From positions 1 to 29,096 of the forward strand of contig JAQIBO010000383.1 in the NCBI GenBank assembly GCA_027859055.1: DNA of 29,096 nt, read 5' to 3'. This document shows, in pieces, positions 8,661 to 15,737 of the stretch. Made by a program: the position numbers and the translations under genes. The notes below the pieces were generated by a model. The model was given only the letters and a program-made list of their open reading frames with translations. It did no database searches and had not been told where the DNA came from. Each line of letters opens with the position of its first letter. Positions within the stretch are counted from its first letter, which is position 1. This DNA comes from Spirochaeta sp. Lineage in GTDB: Bacteria > Spirochaetota > Spirochaetia > DSM-27196 > Alkalispirochaetaceae.

Positions 8661-9703
8661 CGTCGGCGCCTCGTTTCATTCCAGCGCTCCAGATACGCAA
8701 CGGTCCGGTCCAGGGTTTGCTGCCGGGTATCAACGTCTTCCGTCTGGTACAGGACATGCGAGGCACCAGGTATCAGATCGTAGTCTACCGTTGTGAACAG
8801 ATCACCGATCACTTTGCGGTTGTAGCGCCACGCCACAACCCGATCGCGGTCGCCCTGCAAGACGTATACCGGCCGGTCGATCGTCGCAACAGAGTCGAGC
8901 TCCGCATTCCACGCGACTTGCGCGTCAAACCAGCTCAACGGCATACGCGGTACGCCAAGGGGTGAATCGTAGCGTGTTGGAAATGTCGACACCACGGGTT
9001 GGGTCAGAAACCGTCCCACCCGCGCCGCGTCGTACATCCGGTTTCGCACCAGCGGTGCGGCAAACACGACGGCGCCAAACGGATCGCCGTCGGTCCACAG
9101 GTGCTCCAGAATCGCAACGGCGCCGGTACTGTGCCCGATCGCGTGCCACGGTCGTGGTGCGCGCCTACCAACGTCAGCGATCAGCGCCGAAAGAAACGCC
9201 CCGTAATCAGAGAACGAGTCGATACCCCCGCGAATCCCACCGGACAACCCGTGTCCCGGAAGCTCCGGCGCCACCACGATATATCCCTCTCGCAGGAGTC
9301 GCCGAATCAGTGCGGCGTGATCCAACGCGTGGGAAAGATATCCGTGGATGAAAAAAACGGTACCCGCCGGACCGGACGCATCGGTTTTCCCGTCCGCCTC
9401 GGCCGGGAAAAACAGATGTGCCGCCATGCGCTCGTCGCGAAACAGAAACCACCCCGCCTCATGCCGGGCGCCCGCTACACCGGCAGTACACGCACGATAC
9501 CGTCGGCGGATCACCGGAATTTGAGCGGAAGCCGAACCGGCAAGCGGTGGAAGTTCGGCACGCATCGCCGCGTATTGCGGAAATTCCTCGGCGTGCTCGT
9601 CGGTCGAAATCGGTGTGTTGCAACCGGCAAGCATCACCCCCACCGCAGCGGCGATCAGGATGAGAACCGGGGGATATATCGCATGTGTCCCGTATCTGTT
9701 CAT
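8657..9703 (-). CDS. Alpha/beta-hydrolase lipoprotein (serine aminopeptidase / monoacylglycerol-lipase-like)
   Basis: A 348-residue exported hydrolase. The signal peptide ends in lipobox VMLAGC with Cys28 as the predicted lipidated residue. The hydrolase part has oxyanion-hole motif FIHGYLSH (118-125), a PELPGHGLSGG loop, nucleophile elbow GHSTG with Ser192, acid in LQGDRDRVV (Asp285 or Asp287) and catalytic His316 in GASHVLYQ. This pattern matches the Hydrolase_4 (lysophospholipase or monoacylglycerol lipase-like) group; the natural substrate is unknown. The frame is open to 9784, but ATG 9703 gives the proper signal peptide. It is the first gene of a three-gene minus-strand group with the glycosyltransferase and a further lipoprotein. 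Confidence 0.86.
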   Translation of the reverse strand: MNRYGTHAIYPPVLILIAAAVGVMLAGCNTPISTDEHAEEFPQYAAMRAELPPLAGSASAQIPVIRRRYRACTAGVAGARHEAGWFLFRDERMAAHLFFPAEADGKTDASGPAGTVFFIHGYLSHALDHAALIRRLLREGYIVVAPELPGHGLSGGIRGGIDSFSDYGAFLSALIADVGRRAPRPWHAIGHSTGAVAILEHLWTDGDPFGAVVFAAPLVRNRMYDAARVGRFLTQPVVSTFPTRYDSPLGVPRMPLSWFDAQVAWNAELDSVATIDRPVYVLQGDRDRVVAWRYNRKVIGDLFTTVDYDLIPGASHVLYQTEDVDTRQQTLDRTVAYLERWNETRRRR

Positions 9704-9763
9704 CGTTGCGGTAAATCCGCCCTCCGCACACAACGTACTGCGTTTCTCCGAACGTGTCAGGTC

Positions 9764-9775
9764 GCTCCCGGGAGC
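9764..9775. promoter_or_regulatory. 12-bp perfect palindrome, possible operator
   Basis: GCTCCCGGGAGC is a perfect palindrome in the 123-bp gap between the divergent hydrolase and ankyrin genes. It lies 13 bp upstream of the -35 box of the ankyrin-gene promoter. Its position would suit a shared operator, but no regulator is implied by the neighbours. Confidence 0.3.
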
Positions 9776-9788
9776 ACACCCCAAACCG

Positions 9789-9818
9789 TTGAGATCATCC
9801 CGCCAGACGCGATATACT
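9789..9818 (+). promoter_or_regulatory. Strong sigma-70-like promoter abutting start codon
   Basis: TTGAGA (9789-9794) and TATACT (9813-9818) are separated by exactly 18 bp. The ATG of the ankyrin lipoprotein gene begins at 9827, only eight bases beyond the -10 box, and no Shine-Dalgarno is present. This implies transcription starting at or within a base or two of the start codon. Confidence 0.65.
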
Positions 9819-9826
9819 GCAACGCA

Positions 9827-10453
9827 ATGAACACGATCGGTCGAAATGTCCCGCGCCTGGCCACACTGGTGCTTCTTTCGTTCATGATGGTGAGCCTCAC
9901 CTCATGTATCTCAATGATCCACCGCTCCGTGGATCGTGGCGACCTTTCCGGCGTCCGCGAAGAGGTGTCGGACGGTGTCTCCGTGGAGGCCACCGATTTC
10001 CGCAACAAGACACCCCTTCAGCTCGCCGCTGAGCAGGGACATATGGATATCGTCGAATACCTGGTGGAACAGGCCGACGCCGATATCAACGCAACCACAT
10101 CTGAAGCAACCGGAGCGGTCACACCGCTTCGATACGCGATCAGCAACGAAGATTACTTGATGGTGCGCTATCTCCTGGAACACGGTGCGGATCCCAGCCT
10201 CCCCAACTCCGCCGGGTGGCGGCCGATTATGACCGCGGCACGCGTCGGCAACCGGGAGATCATTGAGCTGCTCATGGAGTACGGCGCGGAGGTGAACGTT
10301 CGCACCGAAGACGGGCTGACACCAATTCGCATCGCCAGCAACAACGGCTGGACCGATATCGTGGTCTGGCTGACACTTATGATCGAGGACGCCGAGGACG
10401 GGTCAGGCGACGGAGAACAGGAGAGCGCCGCACCGGACGACGCTACCGGTTAA
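9827..10453 (+). CDS. Ankyrin-repeat lipoprotein
   Basis: A 208-residue protein with lipoprotein signal peptide: hydrophobic core LATLVLLSFMMVSL and lipobox SLTSC, Cys27 lipidated. About four ankyrin repeats follow, with clear consensus elements KTPLQLAAEQGHMDIVEYLVEQADADIN-like, TPLRYAISNEDYLMVRYLLEHGADP-like, a GWRPIMTAARVGNREIIELL-type repeat and GLTPIRIASNNGWTDIVVWL. The tail (about 185-208) is acidic and disordered. Ankyrin repeats mediate protein binding; the partner is unknown, and a periplasmic location follows from the lipobox. A much longer frame opens upstream from 8999, but that part is antisense to the hydrolase gene. The promoter position suggests a leaderless message. It is a stand-alone gene, convergent with the rhodanese gene. 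Confidence 0.85.
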   Translation: MNTIGRNVPRLATLVLLSFMMVSLTSCISMIHRSVDRGDLSGVREEVSDGVSVEATDFRNKTPLQLAAEQGHMDIVEYLVEQADADINATTSEATGAVTPLRYAISNEDYLMVRYLLEHGADPSLPNSAGWRPIMTAARVGNREIIELLMEYGAEVNVRTEDGLTPIRIASNNGWTDIVVWLTLMIEDAEDGSGDGEQESAAPDDATG

Positions 10454-10490
10454 CGCTCCACCCGAAACTTCCTCGGTTGGCCGCATTTCT

Positions 10491-10874
10491 CTATCGATCA
10501 GGAGTGTTCTCGCCGGATACCACCCGCTGATACGCCCCGGCATTTTTCACCGCTCCAATCCCGCGACGCCGCAATATGAGCGTTGCTCCGCCGCTGCGCC
10601 GGCCGGTTCGGCAGCACAGTAAAACCGGTTGTGAAAACGCCGTGAACTCGTCCGCCCGCCGGGCAACTTCGTTGAGGGGAATGTTTATCGCACCGTCGGC
10701 GTGCCCGGCGGCGAACTCTCCGGGCGTGCGCACGTCAACGACCGTCGCTCCCGCGGCGAGATCCCGATGAATCTCCTCCTCCGGGATGATCTCCGCCGCA
10801 CCTTGGCGACGTTTGAAGACAAATCCGAGCGCGATCAAAGCGATCGCCAACACGATAATCGTTGTACTATCCAT
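10491..10874 (-). CDS. Membrane-anchored rhodanese-like protein
   Basis: A 127-residue protein with one N-terminal transmembrane helix (about 4-20, TTIIVLAIALIALGFVF) followed by KRR, which favours a cytoplasmic rhodanese domain. VVDVRTPGEFAAGHADGAINIP (45-66) is the typical rhodanese CH2 region, and the active-site loop is CCRTGRRS with Cys88 as the persulfide-forming residue. A sulfurtransferase or thiol-redox role is likely; the sulfur acceptor is unknown. The C-terminus has AGAYQRVVSG where many relatives have GGxxxW. It lies downstream of htrA on the same strand across a 149-bp gap, so cotranscription is uncertain. Confidence 0.88.
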   Translation of the reverse strand: MDSTTIIVLAIALIALGFVFKRRQGAAEIIPEEEIHRDLAAGATVVDVRTPGEFAAGHADGAINIPLNEVARRADEFTAFSQPVLLCCRTGRRSGGATLILRRRGIGAVKNAGAYQRVVSGENTPDR

Positions 10875-11023
10875 ACAGAGGCAAAAATACTACAAACGGG
10901 GAAAAAGAGGGAGCCCGCCGGCCCGGGTCACTGGCACATGGCCACGGGGGCACATGGCCACGTGGTGGTGTGACACATTGGAACGCGACGGACCCCCAAA
11001 ACACAAGAGGAGGATCCTGTAAG
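10875..11023. other. Intergenic region with direct repeat and GC hairpin
   Basis: This 149-bp gap between htrA and the rhodanese gene holds a 14-bp direct repeat, GGCACATGGCCACG, at 10933-10946 and 10949-10962. It also holds a short CCCG/CGGG stem (10914-10927) which on the minus strand is followed by a pyrimidine-rich CTCCCTCTTTTT tract, a weak candidate terminator for htrA. No gene is seen in it. Confidence 0.5.
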
Positions 11024-12559
11024 TTATTTCACCAACCCGATAATCAGATTGGTGTCGTTGCGGCGGATCCGAAACAGTATCTCGTCACCGCGCACACCGT
11101 TTAACTCCATATAGAATTCGCGAAGCGTCGCAACGTCCTGGCCGTTGACCTCGACGATAATGTCGCCGCTTCGCAGGCCCGCCGTTTCCGCCGGCGAACC
11201 GTTTGCAACCTGACCGATAATCAAGTTACCACCGCGACTGGAAAGTTCCAGATTTGCCCTGATCTGGTCCGTGACTTCCACGACCGACATGCCCGGCCAC
11301 AGGTCACCTGCGCCCAGGTCGGTGTCGTCCTGCGGACGAACGCCGGTTCGGACATACGTTGACCGAACTTCACCGTTTCGCCGGAGACGAAACTCCGTCC
11401 GTTCCCCCGGTGACAGCCGCGTCACCGCCTGCAACAGATCATCGCTTCCGGAAATCCGCGCGTTCCCCACCTGAACGATTACATCGCCAGGCTGGATTCC
11501 CGCTTCCGCGGCGGGAGAATCGCGATAGATGTTAAAGACGAACGCGCCACCAGCGGATTCGTCCAGCGAGTCCGACGGGCTCCGCGGCGGATCCGCCATA
11601 TTGACGCCAAGCCATCCGTAAGAGACGCGTCCGGTCTCGATAAACTGGTCGATCGCCTCGGTTGCGCTGTTAATCGGAATCGCAAATCCCAATCCGATAC
11701 TTCCGCCGGATTGGGAGGCGATCCACGTGTTCATGCCGATCACCTCGCCGCGGAGATTGACCAGCGCGCCGCCGGAGTTTCCCCGGTTGATCGCGGCGTC
11801 GGTCTGAATATAGTTGGTCAAAAGCGGCATACCCGCGCGGCGTGGCCCCTGGCGCTCGATCGCACTGACGATCCCGCTGGTGACGGTGGATTCAAAGCCA
11901 AGGGGGTTTCCGACTGCCAACACGAAATCACCCACCTCGACGTCGTCACTGTCACCGATCGTTGCGATCGGGATCTCATCAGCGGTCTCGAAGACGATCA
12001 ACGCCAGATCCTTGTTGGGGTCTGTCCCCACAAGTTCCGCACGAAACTCCCGTCCGTCCGAGAGCCGCACGTCGATCTCATCAGCCCCGCCAACGACGTG
12101 ATCGTTGGTCAGAATATATACCTGGTCATCCACCCGGCGGACGATAATACCGGAACCGATACCGCGCTGTTCAAACTCCCGCTGCTGCGGTGAGCGTTGG
12201 GAGTCGTCTCCGCCGGGACGCCCGAAGAAGAACTCCAGCGGCGACGGCAGACTGCGTTGCGTCCGGGTGACCCGTTCCACCACGTTCAGTTCCACCACCG
12301 TCGGGAGCGTCTGCTGCGATACGCGGCGCAGGGTGTTCTGGTACGCCTCCATGATGCGCATATCTTCTGCCTGCTCCGTGGCGCCCGCCTGAGCGACCGC
12401 CGCAACGGGCACCATAAACGCGGGAACCAGAATCGCGGCCAGAGCTATACGCGTCAGAACGCGCACCCGCGCCGGGAACGCACCGCGGCCGGACGTCCTG
12501 CGCCTGGAAACTCTGCATCTGGAGGTAGCGGTTCGCCGTTCTGACACCATCTCGTTCAT
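11024..12559 (-). CDS. HtrA/DegP-family periplasmic serine protease
   Basis: An envelope-stress protease and chaperone with the standard order: signal or anchor segment, trypsin-like domain, two PDZ domains. Numbered from ATG 12559 (511 residues), the triad is His154 (TNDHVVGG), Asp184 (DPNKDLALIVF) and Ser262 (RGNSGGALVN). PDZ1 covers about 310-400 (YGWLGVNMADPP, AGIQPGDVIVQV) and PDZ2 about 420-505 (AGLRSGDIIVEVNGQ). The signal peptide has a long Arg-rich n-region, core ALAAILVPAFMVPVAAVA and likely cleavage after AQA near residue 58. Starts at GTG 12592 or ATG 12550 are also possible and none has a convincing Shine-Dalgarno. It degrades or refolds misfolded exported proteins. The letter within the degP/degQ/degS group cannot be decided from sequence alone. 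Confidence 0.93.
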   Translation of the reverse strand: MNEMVSERRTATSRCRVSRRRTSGRGAFPARVRVLTRIALAAILVPAFMVPVAAVAQAGATEQAEDMRIMEAYQNTLRRVSQQTLPTVVELNVVERVTRTQRSLPSPLEFFFGRPGGDDSQRSPQQREFEQRGIGSGIIVRRVDDQVYILTNDHVVGGADEIDVRLSDGREFRAELVGTDPNKDLALIVFETADEIPIATIGDSDDVEVGDFVLAVGNPLGFESTVTSGIVSAIERQGPRRAGMPLLTNYIQTDAAINRGNSGGALVNLRGEVIGMNTWIASQSGGSIGLGFAIPINSATEAIDQFIETGRVSYGWLGVNMADPPRSPSDSLDESAGGAFVFNIYRDSPAAEAGIQPGDVIVQVGNARISGSDDLLQAVTRLSPGERTEFRLRRNGEVRSTYVRTGVRPQDDTDLGAGDLWPGMSVVEVTDQIRANLELSSRGGNLIIGQVANGSPAETAGLRSGDIIVEVNGQDVATLREFYMELNGVRGDEILFRIRRNDTNLIIGLVK

Positions 12560-12620
12560 CACGAGTACAAGATGACCCGGCCGGCTTTCCACACGCTTTC
12601 AATCCGATTACAGTTTTGAC

Positions 12621-12953
12621 ATGTTCAAGCTGGTATTTTTTGTCCCCGAACAACACGCAGAGACGGTAAAAGACGCCGTCTTCTCCGTTGGCGCCGGACG
12701 GTACAACAACTACGACTCCTGCTCCTGGCAAACCGTCGGCACCGGTCAGTTTCGGCCGCGAACGGGAAGCAACCCGTTTATCGGCGTTGCCGGCCACGTC
12801 GAACGCGTTCCCGAGGCGCGCGTGGAGGTGTTGTGTTCAGACGAGACGGTCAGGCCCGCCATCGCTGCGCTCATGGAGGCCCACCCCTACGAGGAACCGG
12901 CGTATGAGGTATACGAGGTGTGGCAGTACCCGGACCTGCCGTCCGGTTTGTAA
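12621..12953 (+). CDS. YqfO/NIF3-like (CutA/PII-fold) small protein
   Basis: A 110-residue protein matching the stand-alone YqfO-type domain that is inserted in larger NIF3 proteins and has a CutA/PII-like ferredoxin fold. Diagnostic features are KLVFFVPEQHAETVKDAVFSVGAGRYNNYDSCSW at the N-terminus, TGQFRPRTGSNPFIG in the middle and the terminal HPYEEPAYEVYEV motif. The function of such proteins is unknown; trimeric assembly is expected by analogy. It is divergent from htrA, with about 60 bp between starts, and no Shine-Dalgarno is evident before its ATG. It is convergent with gltA. Confidence 0.82.
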   Translation: MFKLVFFVPEQHAETVKDAVFSVGAGRYNNYDSCSWQTVGTGQFRPRTGSNPFIGVAGHVERVPEARVEVLCSDETVRPAIAALMEAHPYEEPAYEVYEVWQYPDLPSGL

Positions 12954-12967
12954 CGGGCGCCACGGGC

Positions 12968-12984
12968 CGGGGCCGGCGGCCCCG
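12968..12984. terminator. GC-rich hairpin between convergent yqfO-like gene and gltA
   Basis: CGGGGCC-GGC-GGCCCCG forms a perfect 7-bp G+C stem with a three-base loop, extendable by two pairs across a mismatch. It lies midway in the 73-bp gap between convergent genes and could end both transcripts. It has no T-tract. Confidence 0.5.
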
Positions 12985-13026
12985 CCCGGCCGCCGTGCAC
13001 ACGCCAACAACAACCGGCCCCGCCCG

Positions 13027-14178
13027 CTACCGGGCGTCCACCGGCGTAATCACCTTGTCCACCTCACCCACATACAGCGCCTTGGGCCGGAAGATCCGCT
13101 GCTCATGCTCCCGCTGCTCCAGAATGTGCGCGAGCCATCCCGACGCACGGGCGGCGGCAAAGATCGGCGTAAACAGATAGCTGGGAATTCCAAGCAGGCG
13201 GTACACCGCCCCGGAGAAAAAGTCCACATTCGGATAAATCGGTTTCCCCTTCTCTTCCATCACGTCGCGGAACGTGTTTTCCACCGTCTTCAGAATCTTG
13301 TGATAGTCGTCGTTACCGGTGCGCTGGGACAGCTGTTCCAGGAACCGTTCCATCACGATGGAGCGCGGGTCTTTTGCGCGGTACACCCGGTGGCCCATAC
13401 CCATCACCTTCTCCTTGCGGGCCAGCTTGTCCTTCACAAACTGTTCCGCCCGGTCGGGGCTTCCGATCTGATCCACCATGGCGATGACCTTCTCGTTGGC
13501 TCCGCCGTGCAGGCTTCCGTAGAGGGCACCCATCGCCGCAGAAATACTCGAGTAACAGGTGCTTTGCGTGCTCGCAACCACCCGGGCGGTAAACGTACTG
13601 GCGTTAAAGCTGTGTTCCGCGTGGAGGACCAGGCACTTGTCCATGATCTCTCCTTCCACCGGATCCGGCTCTTCGCCACGGAGCATGTACAGAAAGTTGG
13701 CGCCGTGGTTCAAATCGTCCCGCGGCGGAACGTAATCCAGCCCCTCACGGAAGCGGTGCCACGCGGCGATCACGCTGGCGATCTGCGAAATCTGGTGCAG
13801 CGTGTCACGACAGTTGCAGTACGGACCGTGGTGAATCTTGTGATCCACATAGCCGCTCAGGTAGCTGACCACCGACTGAAGCAACTCCATGCCGTGAGAG
13901 TCCCGGGGAAAGTTCCAGATCATGTTGAGAATCGGTTGCTTCAGATGGCGGCCTTCCCGCATCCGTCGCCGAAAGTCGGTCAGCTGATCCGCCGACGGCA
14001 GTTCGCCGTTCAACAGCAGATACGAGACCTCCTCAAAATCGGTGTTCTCCACCAGGCTGTCGATCGGATACCCGAGGTAGTACAGTTTCCCCTCTTCGCC
14101 GTTTATTTTACAGATCCGGCTTTCCGCCGCGATGACACCGTCCAGTCCTTTCGGATATTCATTTTGTTGCGTACTCAT
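13027..14178 (-). CDS. gltA: Citrate synthase
   Basis: It condenses acetyl-CoA with oxaloacetate. The 383-residue protein has the length of the short dimeric (CitZ-like) class rather than the 425-residue NADH-regulated GltA of enterobacteria. The catalytic residues are His224 in SLHGGANE, His263 in GMGHRVYRAKDPR and Asp319 in NVDFFSG. LHAEHSFNASTFTARV (185-200) is the conserved central helix. A 2-methylcitrate synthase role cannot be excluded by sequence, but the TCA-cluster context makes citrate synthase far likelier. AGGAGG six bases before the ATG is a strong Shine-Dalgarno. It is the last gene of the cluster, 20 bp after lpd, and is followed by the hairpin at 12968-12984. Confidence 0.94.
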   Translation of the reverse strand: MSTQQNEYPKGLDGVIAAESRICKINGEEGKLYYLGYPIDSLVENTDFEEVSYLLLNGELPSADQLTDFRRRMREGRHLKQPILNMIWNFPRDSHGMELLQSVVSYLSGYVDHKIHHGPYCNCRDTLHQISQIASVIAAWHRFREGLDYVPPRDDLNHGANFLYMLRGEEPDPVEGEIMDKCLVLHAEHSFNASTFTARVVASTQSTCYSSISAAMGALYGSLHGGANEKVIAMVDQIGSPDRAEQFVKDKLARKEKVMGMGHRVYRAKDPRSIVMERFLEQLSQRTGNDDYHKILKTVENTFRDVMEEKGKPIYPNVDFFSGAVYRLLGIPSYLFTPIFAAARASGWLAHILEQREHEQRIFRPKALYVGEVDKVITPVDAR

Positions 14179-14198
14179 GTGCTGCCTCCTCAGTCTTC

Positions 14199-15698
14199 TC
14201 AGTTCTTTGCGTGAATCATGCGGCCGTCAACGCCGAGGGCGGCCTCTCGCACCACTTCCGAAAGCGTCGGATGGGCGTGCACCGTTCGGGCAATATCCTC
14301 CGCGCTTCCACCAAACTCCATAACCGATACGATTTCACCGATCAGGTCGCTCGCCCAGGGCCCCACGATATGCGCCCCGAGAATCCGATCGGTCTCTTCG
14401 TCCGCCAGAATCCGCACCATGCCACCGGTCGAGTCCATCGCCAGAGCACGTCCGTTGGCAGCAAAGGGAAACGACCCGGACCGATAAGCCACGCCGTCGG
14501 CTTTTAATTGATCTTCCGTCTTACCGACACTGGCCGCCTCCGGCCACGTGTAGATCACGTTGGGCACCGTCTCGTAGTTCACGTGCCCCGCCTTCCCGGC
14601 GATCTGTTCCGCAACGGCCATGCCGTCATCTTCCGCCTTGTGGGCCAGCATCGGGCCGGTCACAATATCGCCGACCGCCCATATCCCGGGGACCGAGGTA
14701 CGCCCATGGGCGTCGGTCGTCACGCGCCCCGCCTCATCCAGCTCCACCCCGACGGTATCACACCCGCTCCCGGCGGTCACGGGACGGCGCCCCACCGCCA
14801 CCAGGACCTTGTCCGCCTTCAGCTCAACCGGGGAGTCGTCCGCCGCCGTTGCGCTCAGCGTGGCGGTACCGCGGCTCACTTTCACTCCGGTCACCTTCGT
14901 CTTCAGCAGAAACTCGATACCCTGCTTACTCAGCTCGCGCTTCATCGTTTTGGCAACGGTTGTGTCCCAGCCGTTCATAATCTGCGGCAACACCTCAACC
15001 ACCGTCACCTTCGCGCCCAGCCGGGACCACACACTTCCCAGTTCCAGGCCGATTACGCCGCCGCCAACTACGACGAGGTGCCTGGGTACCGTTTCGAACA
15101 GGAGCGCCCCGGTCGAGTCCACCACCGTCTTTCCGTCAAACGGCAGAAACGGCAGCTCCACCGGCGCCGACCCGGTCGCAAGGATGACGTTGTTCGCCAC
15201 CAGCGTCTGCACCGGCGCCGCATCACCGGACTCACCAGCTCCGTCGGGAAACACGCCCACGCGCTGCTGTGCGTCCCCGGTCGACCCGGTAGCGGACGCA
15301 CTCTTGGCGCCGTCGGCAGCACCGTCCCCGGCACCCAGCAACCGCCCGACACCGGCATACACATCCACCTTGTTCATCTTCATCCGGGAGGCCACACCGC
15401 CGGTCAGCTTCTGTACCACCCCGTCCTTGCGCTTCATCATCGCCGCTACGTCAATCGCCGGCGTGCCCAGCGAGATCCCGTGCGCCCCCGCCTCATCCCG
15501 GGCGCGGGCAAAAAACTCACTGGTGTCCAACAGCGCCTTGGAGGGAATACACCCCACGTTGAGACACGTCCCGCCCAGCGCCTTTCGCTGCTCCACAAGT
15601 GCGGTTTTCAATCCCAGCTGACTGGCGCGAATCGCCGCCACGTAACCACCGGGGCCCGCGCCAATCACAACAACGTCATAGCGTGCCTGTTCACTCAT
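14199..15698 (-). CDS. lpdA: Dihydrolipoyl dehydrogenase (E3)
   Basis: The FAD-dependent E3 subunit that reoxidises the E2 lipoyl group with NAD+. Numbered from ATG 15698 (499 residues): FAD loop VIGAGPGGYVAA (11-22), redox disulfide Cys45-Cys50 in GGTCLNVGCIPSK, NAD-binding GGGVIGLELGSVW, second FAD motif VPGIWAVGD, and C-terminal active-site HAHPTLSEVV with the His-Glu pair. It is about 30 residues longer than usual because of an Ala/Gly/Asp-rich insert at about 122-162, directly before NNVILATGSAP. A start at ATG 15722 is possible, but a GGGAGAG element ten bases ahead favours 15698. It sits next to sucB, so it probably serves the 2-oxoglutarate dehydrogenase complex, and possibly other lipoyl complexes too. 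Confidence 0.95.
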   Translation of the reverse strand: MSEQARYDVVVIGAGPGGYVAAIRASQLGLKTALVEQRKALGGTCLNVGCIPSKALLDTSEFFARARDEAGAHGISLGTPAIDVAAMMKRKDGVVQKLTGGVASRMKMNKVDVYAGVGRLLGAGDGAADGAKSASATGSTGDAQQRVGVFPDGAGESGDAAPVQTLVANNVILATGSAPVELPFLPFDGKTVVDSTGALLFETVPRHLVVVGGGVIGLELGSVWSRLGAKVTVVEVLPQIMNGWDTTVAKTMKRELSKQGIEFLLKTKVTGVKVSRGTATLSATAADDSPVELKADKVLVAVGRRPVTAGSGCDTVGVELDEAGRVTTDAHGRTSVPGIWAVGDIVTGPMLAHKAEDDGMAVAEQIAGKAGHVNYETVPNVIYTWPEAASVGKTEDQLKADGVAYRSGSFPFAANGRALAMDSTGGMVRILADEETDRILGAHIVGPWASDLIGEIVSVMEFGGSAEDIARTVHAHPTLSEVVREAALGVDGRMIHAKN

Positions 15699-15737
15699 CT
15701 CTGCTTCACTCTCCCGCTCCATCCAGCCACGACGCGA

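Noticed and set aside
8999..9826. N-terminal extension of the ankyrin gene
   Set aside because: The extension is antisense to the hydrolase gene and shows no domain, while ATG 9827 begins a proper lipoprotein signal peptide.
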